A program made the position numbers and the translations under genes. The notes below the pieces were generated by a model. That model worked only from the letters and a program-made list of their open reading frames with translations, was not told where the DNA came from and searched no databases. A stretch of 64,000 nt of DNA from Streptomyces rubiginosohelvolus (GTDB lineage: Bacteria > Actinomycetota > Actinomycetes > Streptomycetales > Streptomycetaceae), in the NCBI RefSeq assembly GCF_014649875.1, contig NZ_BMTW01000011.1, forward strand, positions 62,001 to 126,000. The letters are read 5' to 3'. Of the stretch, positions 32,506 through 41,032 are shown one piece after another; the stretch's first letter is position 1, and each line of letters starts with the position of its first letter.

Positions 32506-32511
32506 ATTCTA
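32506..32511 (-). promoter_or_regulatory. -10-like box TAGAAT, possible leaderless start of the FHA/repeat/kinase operon
   Basis: Read leftward, TAGAAT fits the streptomycete TAGRRT -10 consensus and is separated from the ATG at 32499 by only six bases (TCAGAC). No ribosome-binding site is seen. Transcription would start at or next to the ATG. A convincing -35 is not visible. Confidence 0.45.
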
Positions 32512-32594
32512 TCGATATGTACCGATCGGCGCCCGCCGTCGAGGTTCTGGGCACCCGTCGTAGGGGAGTCCCTCCGGTATTCCGGGAGCGGTCC

Positions 32595-33011
32595 TCAGCG
32601 TGGCACGGTGGCGAGGATGACCTTCCCGCCGCCCACCGTCTCGCGGACCCGCACCTCCTGGGCCAGCCGCTGGACCATGGGCCAGCCGAATCCGCCGGCC
32701 CGGCCGGTCAGGTCGGGCGTCCGGTCCTGTGGGTGCGCCGGGCTCGGGTCGGTGACCCGGACATGGACGCCCCTGCGGTCCGCGGTCAGCCACAGCGCGG
32801 TGACGGCCCCCGCGTGCCGGACGGCATTGGTGACCAGCTCCGACACGAGGATCAGGAGGTTCTGGACCATGTGCGAGTTCGGCGCGGGATGCAGCCGGGC
32901 GACGAAGGCGCTGACCGCGTCCCGCGCGTCGGCGGCCCTCTCCGGCCGGCAGACGAAATCGGTACGGGTCTCGCCGTCCGGTGAAAACGTCATCAGGATG
33001 CGGTCGTTCAT
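32595..33011 (-). CDS. Anti-sigma-type ATP-binding protein (HATPase_c)
   Basis: 138 residues of the SpoIIAB/RsbW-like GHKL family: LVSELVTNAVRHAG is the N-box, VHVRVTDPSPAHP the G1 region, and AGGFGWPMVQRLA the G2 region. Likely a regulator of an unlinked sigma factor. The ATG at 33011 follows GGGGTG at seven bases; an ATG 20 codons earlier has no ribosome-binding site. It lies 95 bases upstream of the FHA-transporter gene in the same direction; whether it belongs to that operon is unclear because a promoter-like box lies in between. Confidence 0.85.
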   Translation of the reverse strand: MNDRILMTFSPDGETRTDFVCRPERAADARDAVSAFVARLHPAPNSHMVQNLLILVSELVTNAVRHAGAVTALWLTADRRGVHVRVTDPSPAHPQDRTPDLTGRAGGFGWPMVQRLAQEVRVRETVGGGKVILATVPR

Positions 33012-33307
33012 TGCGTTCACCCCGTCGCGTGAGCCTTCTGTCTGGCCGTTCGCGTACCCCCGAATCGGCATTTCATGGAGACCCGGCGGCGGAAGGTGCG
33101 CTCAGTACGCCGATCGGCCCAGCCTTCGCCCCGCCTCGGCCGGTTCCTGCGGTCGCATCGTTCCTGGTGTGAGGCCTGCTCTTTCTATCGTTGAAAATTT
33201 CGTGTGCACGACCGTTGTGCAGTGTTTGGTGTTGTGGCTCAATGTTCGACTATGTGCAGTGCCTCGCAGGTTGGAGGCACCCCCGGCTCTTCGACGAGGA
33301 CGACGCC

Positions 33308-36300
33308 TTGAGACGACAACACCCGCGCCCCCGTGCCCTGTTCAGGGCCCTGACCTGCGCTGCGGCGCTGCTCGTACCGGTCGGTGCCACCTTGGTCCCG
33401 ACGGCGGCCGCCGCACCCGCCGTACCGGCCGAAGCCACCACGAAGGCCTTCACGGCCGACGACCCGGTCACCGATGTCCACGGGCTGAAGGGCGAGTACT
33501 TCAGCATGTCCGCCCCGGGCGCCCGTGACTTCGCCGAGCTAGGCGCCACCACCCTCGACCCCGACATCAACTTCCCCGGACTCACCGGTACGTTCGAGTC
33601 GGCGACCGGGAAGACCGAGCACACCACGGCCCGGTGGACCGGCCAGATCGAGGCCCCCGAGACCGGCGAGTACGTCTTCTCCGCCATCGGCGACAACGGG
33701 TTCCGGCTCTTCCTCGACGGCAACGTTGTCATCGACCACTGGGAGCCGGACTGGGACAAGGAGCAGCGCAGCGAGCCGATCTCCCTGAAGGCGGGGGAGA
33801 AGCACGACTTCAAGCTGGAGATGTTCCAGGACACCGGCGGCGCCAGCATGTTCCTCCGCTGGGAGGCCGACGGACTGAAGAAGCAGATCGTCCCCGAGTC
33901 CGCGTTCACCCCGCCCGCCGACTTCGAGGTCTACCCGGTCGCCCTGAGTGTCGCGCAGAACGGCAAGCGCCTCCAGGCCACCTTCAGGGACCGGGTCGCG
34001 GACTACCGGAAGGTGAGAGAGCACCTCAAGATCGAGGTCGACACCTCACCGATGCCGGTGAAGTCGGTCAACCGGGCTTCGAACAACCCGAACGCGCTGG
34101 TCATCGACCTCGCCGCACCCGTGCAGAAGGACCAGCGCGTCAAGGTCGCCTACGACGGCAAGGCCGGTCTGAAGTCCGGGTCCGAGATGGTCCCGGAGAT
34201 CGGCCGCACCGCGAAGAACCTCTCCACGCACCGCCTCACCACCCCCTGGGGCGACAAGCTGGACAAGAACCACCCGCTGCCCGAGTACCCCCGGCCGCAG
34301 CAGGTCCGCGACCAGTGGAAGAACCTCAACGGCCCCTGGGAGTTCGCCGGGGCCACCGAGGGCGAGCAGCCGGTCTTCGGCAAGAAGCTCGACGAGAAGA
34401 TCATCGTGCCGTTCCCGGTCGAGTCCCAGCTCTCCGGCCTGGAGCGCGACGAGGACCACATGTTCTACCGCAAGCTCGTCACCGTGCCGAAGAACTGGTC
34501 GATCGGTAAGGGCGGTAAGGGCGCGTCCGGCAAGGACAAGCGGCTGAAGCTCAACTTCGACGCCGTCGACTACCGGTCCACCGTCTGGGTCAACGGCACC
34601 AAGGTTGCCGAACACACCGGCGGCTACACCGGGTTCACCGCCGACATCACCGACGCGCTCAAGGGCAGCGGCCCCCAGGAGATCGTCGTCGCGGTCACCG
34701 ACAAGACGGGCCCCAACCAGCCCAAGGGCAAGCAGTCCACCAACCCCGGCGGCATCGTCTACACCCCGACCTCCGGCATCTGGCAGACCGTGTGGATGGA
34801 GCCGGTCGCCCCCGCCGCCATCGACTCCCTGACCACCACCCCGGACATCGACACCGGCCGCCTCGCGGTCACCGTCAACTCCGCGAAGGCGTCCGCCGAC
34901 GCCCGGATCACCGCCGTCGCCCGCGACCGCAAGGGCAAGGTCGTCGGCACCGTCAGCGGCCCCGCCAACCGCAAGCTCAGCCTCCAGCTCAAGAACCAGC
35001 ACCTCTGGTCGCCCGACGACCCGTACCTGTACGACCTCGACGTCTCGCTCACCGACGGCCGCTCCAAGGACAGCGTCGAAAGCTACTTCGGCATGCGGCA
35101 GCTGAAGGTCGACAAGGTGGGCGGCTACCAGAAGCTCGTCCTCAACGGAAAGCCGTTCTTCTCCCTCGCCATGCTCGACCAGGGCTTCTGGCCCGACGGG
35201 CTGTACACCCAGCCCAGCGACGCGGCCCTCACCTTCGACCTGAAGGCCCAGAAGGACCTCGGGTTCAACGCCGTGCGCAAGCACATCAAGGTCGAGTCGC
35301 CGCGCTGGTACTACCACGCCGACCGGCTCGGACTTCTGGTGTGGCAGGACTTCGTCAACGCCGACATCGACAACGACGTCGGCAAGAACGCCTTCCTCAC
35401 CCAGGGCAAGGAGTTGATGAAGCAGTTCCACAACTACCCCTCGATCAGCGGCTGGATCGTCTTCAACGAGGGCTGGGGCGAGTGGGACCGCACGGAGACC
35501 GGCAAGATCGCCGAGGACGTCAAGGCGCTGGACCCGTCCCGCGTGGTCAACGCGCACAGCGGCGTCAACTGCTGTGCCTCCAAGGGTGATTCCGGCAAGG
35601 GCGAGATCATCGACCACCACGACTACGTGAACAACGACCCGGCCTTCCCGGACGAGCACCGCGCCGCGATGGACGGCGAGCACGGCGGCTTCACGCTGCG
35701 GACGCCCGGTCACATGTGGCCCGGAGCCCCGGCCAACATCTACTCCGGCGTCGCGGACAAGGCCGCTCTCACCGCCAAGTACGTCGACAACACCCGTACG
35801 TACTACCTCGCGGCCGCCGGCGCGGAACTGTCCGGCTCCGTCTACACCCAGGTCAGCGACCTGGAGAACGAGCTCAACGGGCTCTGGACGTACGACCGCC
35901 GGGAGATCAAGGTCGACCCGAAGAAGGTCCGGGAGATCAACCGCCAGGTCATCGCGGCCGGGGCCAACGCCGGTGAGCGCGACGAGCTGAAGGGCGGCGG
36001 TTCCTGGTCGCTCGACGAGAACAAGGGCACGACCGCCCGGGACAGCGGCCCCAACAAGGCCGATCTCACCCTGGAGGGCGGCTCCTCCTGGGCCCCGGGC
36101 GTCACGGGCTCGGCGCTGAAGTTCGACGGCGAGGGGCAGTACGCGCAGAGCGCCGGTCCGGTCGTGGACACCACCAAGGACTACACCGTCTCCGCGTGGG
36201 CCTCGCTCGACGCCGTACCCGGCAACTACGCCACCGTCGTCAGCCAGGACGGCCGGCGCACCGAGAACCCCTTCTACCTCCAGTACGGCCAGGGGGCGTT

Positions 36301-36604
36301 CGCCTTCTCCACCCCGGGCGGCAAGCGCGCCCGCCTGGAGATCACCCCGGAGACCGGGAAGTGGTACCACCTGGTCGGGGTCCGCAAGGGTGACGCGATC
36401 ACGCTGTACGTCGACGGGAAGCCCGCCGCCACCACCGAGGCCGGGCCGGCCGATGTGAGCACCGGCCCGCTCTCCGTCGGCCGGGCCCAGTACGACGGCG
36501 CCAAGGTCGACTTCTGGAACGGCTCCGTGGATCAGGTCGAGGCGTACGACAAGGCCCTGACCGCCAAGGAGGTGTCCGCGCTGCACGGCCGTCAGAAGCC
36601 GTAA
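33308..36604 (+). CDS. Secreted GH2-family glycosidase with PA14 and LamG-like domains
   Basis: 1098 residues from the TTG at 33308 (GAGGA upstream), which opens directly into a basic signal peptide (ALTCAAALLVPVGATLVPTAAAA). An upstream ATG at 33242 is possible but would add a Cys/Trp-rich leader. Order: PA14 (about 59-210; GEYFSMSAPG, GDNGFRLFLDGNVVIDHWE), a beta-rich linker, GH2 sugar-binding, immunoglobulin-like and TIM-barrel domains (about 312-850; LNGPWEF, GIWQTVWMEPV), then a LamG/concanavalin domain (about 895-1098; YTVSAWASLD, WYHLVGVRKGD). The acid/base is Glu721 in FNEGWGEW. It probably removes galactosyl, arabinosyl or glucuronyl residues from plant polysaccharide. A paralogue is encoded at 38612-40969. 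Confidence 0.9.
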   Translation: MRRQHPRPRALFRALTCAAALLVPVGATLVPTAAAAPAVPAEATTKAFTADDPVTDVHGLKGEYFSMSAPGARDFAELGATTLDPDINFPGLTGTFESATGKTEHTTARWTGQIEAPETGEYVFSAIGDNGFRLFLDGNVVIDHWEPDWDKEQRSEPISLKAGEKHDFKLEMFQDTGGASMFLRWEADGLKKQIVPESAFTPPADFEVYPVALSVAQNGKRLQATFRDRVADYRKVREHLKIEVDTSPMPVKSVNRASNNPNALVIDLAAPVQKDQRVKVAYDGKAGLKSGSEMVPEIGRTAKNLSTHRLTTPWGDKLDKNHPLPEYPRPQQVRDQWKNLNGPWEFAGATEGEQPVFGKKLDEKIIVPFPVESQLSGLERDEDHMFYRKLVTVPKNWSIGKGGKGASGKDKRLKLNFDAVDYRSTVWVNGTKVAEHTGGYTGFTADITDALKGSGPQEIVVAVTDKTGPNQPKGKQSTNPGGIVYTPTSGIWQTVWMEPVAPAAIDSLTTTPDIDTGRLAVTVNSAKASADARITAVARDRKGKVVGTVSGPANRKLSLQLKNQHLWSPDDPYLYDLDVSLTDGRSKDSVESYFGMRQLKVDKVGGYQKLVLNGKPFFSLAMLDQGFWPDGLYTQPSDAALTFDLKAQKDLGFNAVRKHIKVESPRWYYHADRLGLLVWQDFVNADIDNDVGKNAFLTQGKELMKQFHNYPSISGWIVFNEGWGEWDRTETGKIAEDVKALDPSRVVNAHSGVNCCASKGDSGKGEIIDHHDYVNNDPAFPDEHRAAMDGEHGGFTLRTPGHMWPGAPANIYSGVADKAALTAKYVDNTRTYYLAAAGAELSGSVYTQVSDLENELNGLWTYDRREIKVDPKKVREINRQVIAAGANAGERDELKGGGSWSLDENKGTTARDSGPNKADLTLEGGSSWAPGVTGSALKFDGEGQYAQSAGPVVDTTKDYTVSAWASLDAVPGNYATVVSQDGRRTENPFYLQYGQGAFAFSTPGGKRARLEITPETGKWYHLVGVRKGDAITLYVDGKPAATTEAGPADVSTGPLSVGRAQYDGAKVDFWNGSVDQVEAYDKALTAKEVSALHGRQKP

Positions 36605-36682
36605 CCCGCAAGGACCGGGGGGACCCCCTTCCGGCGCATCCGGAACCTCCGGGCGCGCCGGGAGGGGAGCGGACCCCGCAAT

Positions 36683-36724
36683 GGCGTGAATGGTTCTCCA
36701 ACTCGCGGACCATTCACGCCTTTT
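36683..36724 (+). terminator. Classic terminator after the GH2/PA14 gene
   Basis: GGCGTGAATGGT (36683-36694) and ACCATTCACGCC (36709-36720) form a 12-base-pair stem with a 14-base loop, followed directly by TTTT. One of the few hairpins here with a T-tract. Confidence 0.85.
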
Positions 36725-36834
36725 GCCGTCATTCCCGAGACGTAGAGGAGTTGGGCCCCCGGGAGGGATACGCAGACGTACACAGGTCCGACAAGATCCT
36801 CCTGTCCGAACATGCGACCGGAAGGATCGATATC

Positions 36835-38505
36835 GTGCGCAGACGACGTCTCGCGCCCCTGGTGGCCGTGAGCGCCCTGGCGACGCTGGCCCCGGCGTTC
36901 GCCGCCTCGACGGCCACCGCGGCCCCGGCTGCCGCCCCCTCGGCCGGGACCCCCTCGGCCGTCTCCTCGCCCGCCGCCAAGAGCGTGCTCGACCGGTACG
37001 CGAAGCAGAAGCCCGCGTGGAAGCGGTGCGACGCCGAGACCTCGGCGGCCTACCAGTGCGCCACCGTCAAGGTGCCGCTGGACTACCGCAAGCCCGGAGG
37101 CAAGCGGATCGACGTGGCGATATCCCGGATCAAGACCGCCGAGCCGGGAAAGCGGCGCGGCATCCTGCTCTCCAACCCCGGCGGCCCCGGCGGCGAGGGG
37201 CTGTGGATGCCGCTGATGATGAAGGAGGAGCTGCCCAAGTCGGTGCTGAAGAGCTACGACCTGGTCGGCTTCGACCCGCGCGGTGTCGGCCGCTCCAGCC
37301 CGGTCTCCTGCAACCTCACGCCGGAGCAGGAGAACTGGCTGCGGCCCTACAAGGCGGAGACTCACGCCAAGGACGTCGCCTGGGCGCGCACGGTGGCGGA
37401 CAAGTGCCGCAAGAAGATGGGGGACCGGCTCCCGCACATCACGACCCGCAACACCGCGCGTGACATGGATCTGGTGCGGGCGATCCTCGGCGAGAAGAAG
37501 ATCTCCTACTTCGGTTACTCCTACGGCACCTATCTGGGGGCCGTCTACGCCCAGCTCTTCCCGGCCCGGGCCGACCGGTTCGTGCTGGACAGCGCGGTCG
37601 ACCCGCAGCGCGCCTGGCGCGGGATGATCCAGTGGTGGGCCGAGGGCGCCGAGCCCGCGTTCGACCGGTGGACCGAGTGGGCCGCCGCGCGCTCGAAGAC
37701 GTACGGCCTCGGCGACACCCCGAAGAAGGTCGACCGGACCTTCTGGGATCTCGTCGCGCGGGCCGACAAGGACCCGATCGAGGTGGACGGACAGCCCACC
37801 AACGGCGACGACATCCGCCAGGGGATGCGCGCGCTGGCCTTCACCCCGCAGTCCGCGTCCGAGGCGGTCGTGGAGCTGAAGAAGGCCGCGGCCGGCAAGC
37901 CCGCCTCCGCGAAGAAGCTCGCCCGGATCACCGAGGGCGGCGGGACCCCGGCGCCCGAGTGGGCCGGGAAGGCCGCACTCGCCGCCGAGACCCCCGCCGA
38001 CAACATGACGGCCAGCTTCTGGGCCGTGGTGTGCGGCGACAACTCGGCCGTGTGGTCGAGTGATCCGGAGACCTACCGGCGGGACGCCATCGAGGACAAG
38101 GGCCGCTACCCGCTCTTCGGGGACTTCGCGTCCAGCATCAAGCCCTGCGCGTTCTGGGGGAAGTCCGCCGAGCCGGTGACCGTGGTCAAGAACAAGGTCG
38201 GCTCCCTGGTCGTCCAGAACGAGTGGGACTCGCAGACCCCGCTGCCCAGCGGCCAGGCCCTGCACGCCCAGCTGAAGGGCTCGAAGATGGTCACCGTCCT
38301 CGGCGGCGAGGGCCACGGTGTCTACCCGAGCGGCAACACCTGCACGGACGGCGCGGTCAACCGCTACCTGTCCACCGGCAAGCTGCCCGCGAAGGACGTG
38401 ACCTGCAAGGCGACCGCCGCGTCGAACGCGCAGGCCCGCCAGAACGAGAAGCCGGACGCGCTCCCCGGGTCCCCGGTCCCGGAACGTGCCCCGAACCGCT
38501 TCTGA
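36835..38505 (+). CDS. Secreted tripeptidyl-aminopeptidase-like serine hydrolase
   Basis: 556-residue alpha/beta-hydrolase of the streptomycete SlpD/SlpE/TAP group. Signal peptide 1-30 (LAPLVAVSALATLAPAFAAS), then the oxyanion-loop region NPGGPGGEG and FDPRGVGRSSP, nucleophile Ser229 in GYSYGT, the Asp in NEWDSQTP and His in GGEGHGVY near the C-terminus. Such enzymes remove N-terminal tripeptides from secreted proteins. GTG start with GGAAGGA eight bases upstream. It lies between two polysaccharide-degrading genes and has its own leader; a functional link is not evident. Confidence 0.93.
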   Translation: MRRRRLAPLVAVSALATLAPAFAASTATAAPAAAPSAGTPSAVSSPAAKSVLDRYAKQKPAWKRCDAETSAAYQCATVKVPLDYRKPGGKRIDVAISRIKTAEPGKRRGILLSNPGGPGGEGLWMPLMMKEELPKSVLKSYDLVGFDPRGVGRSSPVSCNLTPEQENWLRPYKAETHAKDVAWARTVADKCRKKMGDRLPHITTRNTARDMDLVRAILGEKKISYFGYSYGTYLGAVYAQLFPARADRFVLDSAVDPQRAWRGMIQWWAEGAEPAFDRWTEWAAARSKTYGLGDTPKKVDRTFWDLVARADKDPIEVDGQPTNGDDIRQGMRALAFTPQSASEAVVELKKAAAGKPASAKKLARITEGGGTPAPEWAGKAALAAETPADNMTASFWAVVCGDNSAVWSSDPETYRRDAIEDKGRYPLFGDFASSIKPCAFWGKSAEPVTVVKNKVGSLVVQNEWDSQTPLPSGQALHAQLKGSKMVTVLGGEGHGVYPSGNTCTDGAVNRYLSTGKLPAKDVTCKATAASNAQARQNEKPDALPGSPVPERAPNRF

Positions 38506-38538
38506 TCCGCTGAGCCCGGCCGCACGGCTCCCGTAAAA

Positions 38539-38586
38539 GGGGCCCGGCGGCGGCGGAGGGTATGTCCTCCGCCGCTGCCGGGCCCC
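38539..38586. terminator. 21-base-pair hairpin between convergent genes
   Basis: Arms 38539-38559 and 38566-38586 pair with a single G-T wobble and a 6-base loop. It sits between the peptidase stop (38505) and the GH2/AbfB stop (38612) and probably works in both directions. Confidence 0.85.
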
Positions 38587-38611
38587 TGCCCGTGCCCCTC
38601 CTCAGGTCAGG

Positions 38612-40969
38612 TCACGGCGCCCACGGCGCGTCCACCGCCCACGTCGTGTCCTCGGTGAACAGCGCCGGGTTGTCGAAGGGCTGCTTGCCGCCGGGCGTTG
38701 CGAGCCACACCTCGGAGTCGATGTGGCGCAGATAGCTGCCGGGCAGATTGGCGCTGGTGAACCGCACCCCGCCGGTGCCCGCGACCGCGCACCACGTCGC
38801 ATCCGCCTTGAACAGCGCGGAGTTGTCGTTGGCGTCGCGGCGGACCCGGAACTCCCGGTGCCGGAGGAACTCGCCGGGGTAGTTCCGGGACTCGAAGGAG
38901 TAGCAGTTGCTGTTGGCGAGCCCGGGGACGATCTTCCAGGTGGCGTCCGCCTTCAGGACGGCCGGACTCCCGCTGTTCACCACCTCGGTGAAGGCCAGCC
39001 CGTCGTAGTGGCGCAGGTGCTTGGTGGTGTGCCCGGAGGTGGTGACCCGCAGCGACCTGTTCTGCCCGGTGGGGAGGTTCACCGGGGGAGCGGGGTTGCG
39101 GGACGCCTGGATGAGGGCCTGGTTGGCGGCCTTCACCCGGGCCGTGTCCACCTTCACGACCTGGCGGTCGTACGTCAGCAGCCCGTTCGCCTCGTTCTCG
39201 ACGTCCGTGATCTCCGTGTAGACCGACGCGGAGAGCCCGGCGGGCAGTTGGCCGATCCGGATGGCGTCCAGGAGACCGACGAACCGGTTGTTGAGCGCGG
39301 CGATGCTCGGCTGGTCCTCGTAGCTGAAGCCGCCGCCCGGATACCACTCGTGGCCCGGCACCTTGTAGCCGAGCCCGCCGAACTCGCCCAGCACGGCCGC
39401 CCGGGTGGCGCTCGGCGCGGTGTTCCCGGGGCCGACGTAGATGTGGTTGTCCACCACGTCGCCGTTTCCGCCGTCGACCGAGCCGCAGCAGTTGACCCCG
39501 CTCATGTTGTTGACCAGACGCGAGGGGTCCTGGGCCTTCACCTCGTCGGCGATCCTCGCCTGGTCGTACTGCCCCCAGCCCTCGTTCTGGTTGACCCACA
39601 TCACCACCGAGGGCGAACTGCGGTGCTGGTCGATGATGTTGCGGTACTCCGCCTCCCACTGGGTGCGGGCCGGCCCGTCCGGCACCTTGCCGGTGTCCAT
39701 CGACGGCATGTCCTGCCACACCAGCAGACCCAGCTTGTCCGCCCAGTAGAACCACCGCTGCGGCTCCACCTTGATGTGCTTGCGGACCATGTTGAACCCG
39801 AGGTCCTTGTGCGCCTGGAGGTCGTACTTCAGCGCGGCGTCGCTCGGCGCGGTGTAGATGCCGTCCGGCCAGTACCCCTGGTCCAGGGTGCCCGTCTGGA
39901 ACACGAACTTCCCGTTCAGCACCGGCCGCAGGATGTTGTCGACCTTGGCGATCCCGATCGACCGCATGCCCGTGTAGCTGCCCACGGTGTCGGTGACGGC
40001 CGAACCGTCGAGGAGATCCGCCTTCACGTCGTACAGGAACGGATCCTCGGGCGTCCACAGCCGCGGATTCGGTACGGGTACGGAGATCTCGCCGCTCACC
40101 GCGCCGGTCGCCGTGCCCACGACCGTACCGCCGGAGGAGACCGTGATCCGGGCGCTCCGGCCCGCCGCGCCCGCCGTCTGGACCTTCACCCGCAGGGTGT
40201 TGTTGCCCAGGTTCGGCGTCATGTCGAGGCGGGTGATGTGGGCGGAGGCCACCGGTTCCAGCCAGACCGTCTGCCAGATGCCGGAGGCCGCGGTGTAGAA
40301 GATCCCGCCGCCCGGGTGCGGCTTCACATCGTTGATGCGCTGCTTGCCGACCGCCTGGCCGCCGGTCTGGCTCGGGTCGTAGACGGAGACCACGACCGTG
40401 TTCGTCCCGCCGTTGAGCTGCGGGGTGATGTCGTACGCGAACGAGTCGAACCCGCCCTTGTGCGCGCCGACCTGGGTGCCGTTGACCCAGACGGTGGTCT
40501 GCCAGTCGGAGGCCCCGAAGTGCAGTTTGACCCGGCGGTTGTTCCAGTTCGCGGGGACGGTGAAGGTCCGCTTGTACCAGAGCTTGTCGTTCTCGGTGAT
40601 GCGGCGCTGGATGCCGGAGAGCGCGGACTCGGCGACGAACGGGACCCGGATCTGCTCCGGGAACGTCGTCGGCTGCCCGGCGTCACGGCCGGTGACCGCG
40701 AAGTCCCAGATGCCGTTGAGGTTCGTCCAGTCAGGGCGGGTCAGCTGCGGACGCGGATACTCCGGCAGCGGCTTGTCGACGGGGACGCTGTTCGTCCACG
40801 GCGTCGTCATGGGCGCGGGCTTCGGCTCCCACGCGGCGGGTGCTGCGGCGGCCGGGGCGGTGCCGGTCCCCACGAGGGCGGTGGCCACCAGGGCGAGCAG
40901 GCCGGTGGTGGCCGTTAATCTCCGCCACCAGGTGCGGCGGCGGGGTGCGGGTGCTGGTCGCATGGACAT
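38612..40969 (-). CDS. Secreted GH2-family glycosidase with C-terminal AbfB domain; contains a TTA codon
   Basis: 785 residues. Signal peptide about 1-42 (RRLTATTGLLALVATALVGTGTAPAAAA), GH2 sugar-binding domain (PLPEYPRPQLTRPDWTNLNGIWDF), beta domains, TIM barrel with acid/base Glu463 (NQNEGWG), and an AbfB arabinofuranose-binding domain (about 640-785; HLRHYDGLAFTEV, YPGEFLRHREF, LPGSYLRH). AbfB points to arabinose-decorated substrates. Leu18 is encoded by TTA (40916-40918), the codon read by the bldA tRNA, so translation should be growth-phase dependent. The core is clearly related to the GH2 protein at 33308-36604. It reads leftward, in the same direction as the GH127 gene, but a 63-base gap separates them. 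Confidence 0.92.
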   Translation of the reverse strand: MSMRPAPAPRRRTWWRRLTATTGLLALVATALVGTGTAPAAAAPAAWEPKPAPMTTPWTNSVPVDKPLPEYPRPQLTRPDWTNLNGIWDFAVTGRDAGQPTTFPEQIRVPFVAESALSGIQRRITENDKLWYKRTFTVPANWNNRRVKLHFGASDWQTTVWVNGTQVGAHKGGFDSFAYDITPQLNGGTNTVVVSVYDPSQTGGQAVGKQRINDVKPHPGGGIFYTAASGIWQTVWLEPVASAHITRLDMTPNLGNNTLRVKVQTAGAAGRSARITVSSGGTVVGTATGAVSGEISVPVPNPRLWTPEDPFLYDVKADLLDGSAVTDTVGSYTGMRSIGIAKVDNILRPVLNGKFVFQTGTLDQGYWPDGIYTAPSDAALKYDLQAHKDLGFNMVRKHIKVEPQRWFYWADKLGLLVWQDMPSMDTGKVPDGPARTQWEAEYRNIIDQHRSSPSVVMWVNQNEGWGQYDQARIADEVKAQDPSRLVNNMSGVNCCGSVDGGNGDVVDNHIYVGPGNTAPSATRAAVLGEFGGLGYKVPGHEWYPGGGFSYEDQPSIAALNNRFVGLLDAIRIGQLPAGLSASVYTEITDVENEANGLLTYDRQVVKVDTARVKAANQALIQASRNPAPPVNLPTGQNRSLRVTTSGHTTKHLRHYDGLAFTEVVNSGSPAVLKADATWKIVPGLANSNCYSFESRNYPGEFLRHREFRVRRDANDNSALFKADATWCAVAGTGGVRFTSANLPGSYLRHIDSEVWLATPGGKQPFDNPALFTEDTTWAVDAPWAP
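40916..40918 (-). other. TTA (bldA) leucine codon in the GH2/AbfB signal peptide
   Basis: The 18th codon of the GH2/AbfB gene is TTA. It is the only in-frame TTA I noticed in the genes of the window. In streptomycetes this codon makes translation depend on the bldA leucyl-tRNA. Confidence 0.85.
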
Positions 40970-41032
40970 CCCTTTCTACGGTCGTACGGGGCTGGAAGGG
41001 CGTACGTCGGGGAGGGGAGGGGAAGGGAGCGC

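Noticed and set aside
33191..33307. Upstream extension of the GH2/PA14 protein by 39 codons
   Set aside because: The extra residues (Cys/Trp-rich) precede a complete signal peptide that starts at the TTG at 33308, and would bury it.
33718..33731. GGCAACGTTGTC in the GH2/PA14 gene as a LacI operator
   Set aside because: It lies about 400 bases inside the coding sequence and is explained by the codons for Gly-Asn-Val-Val; chance occurrence is likely.
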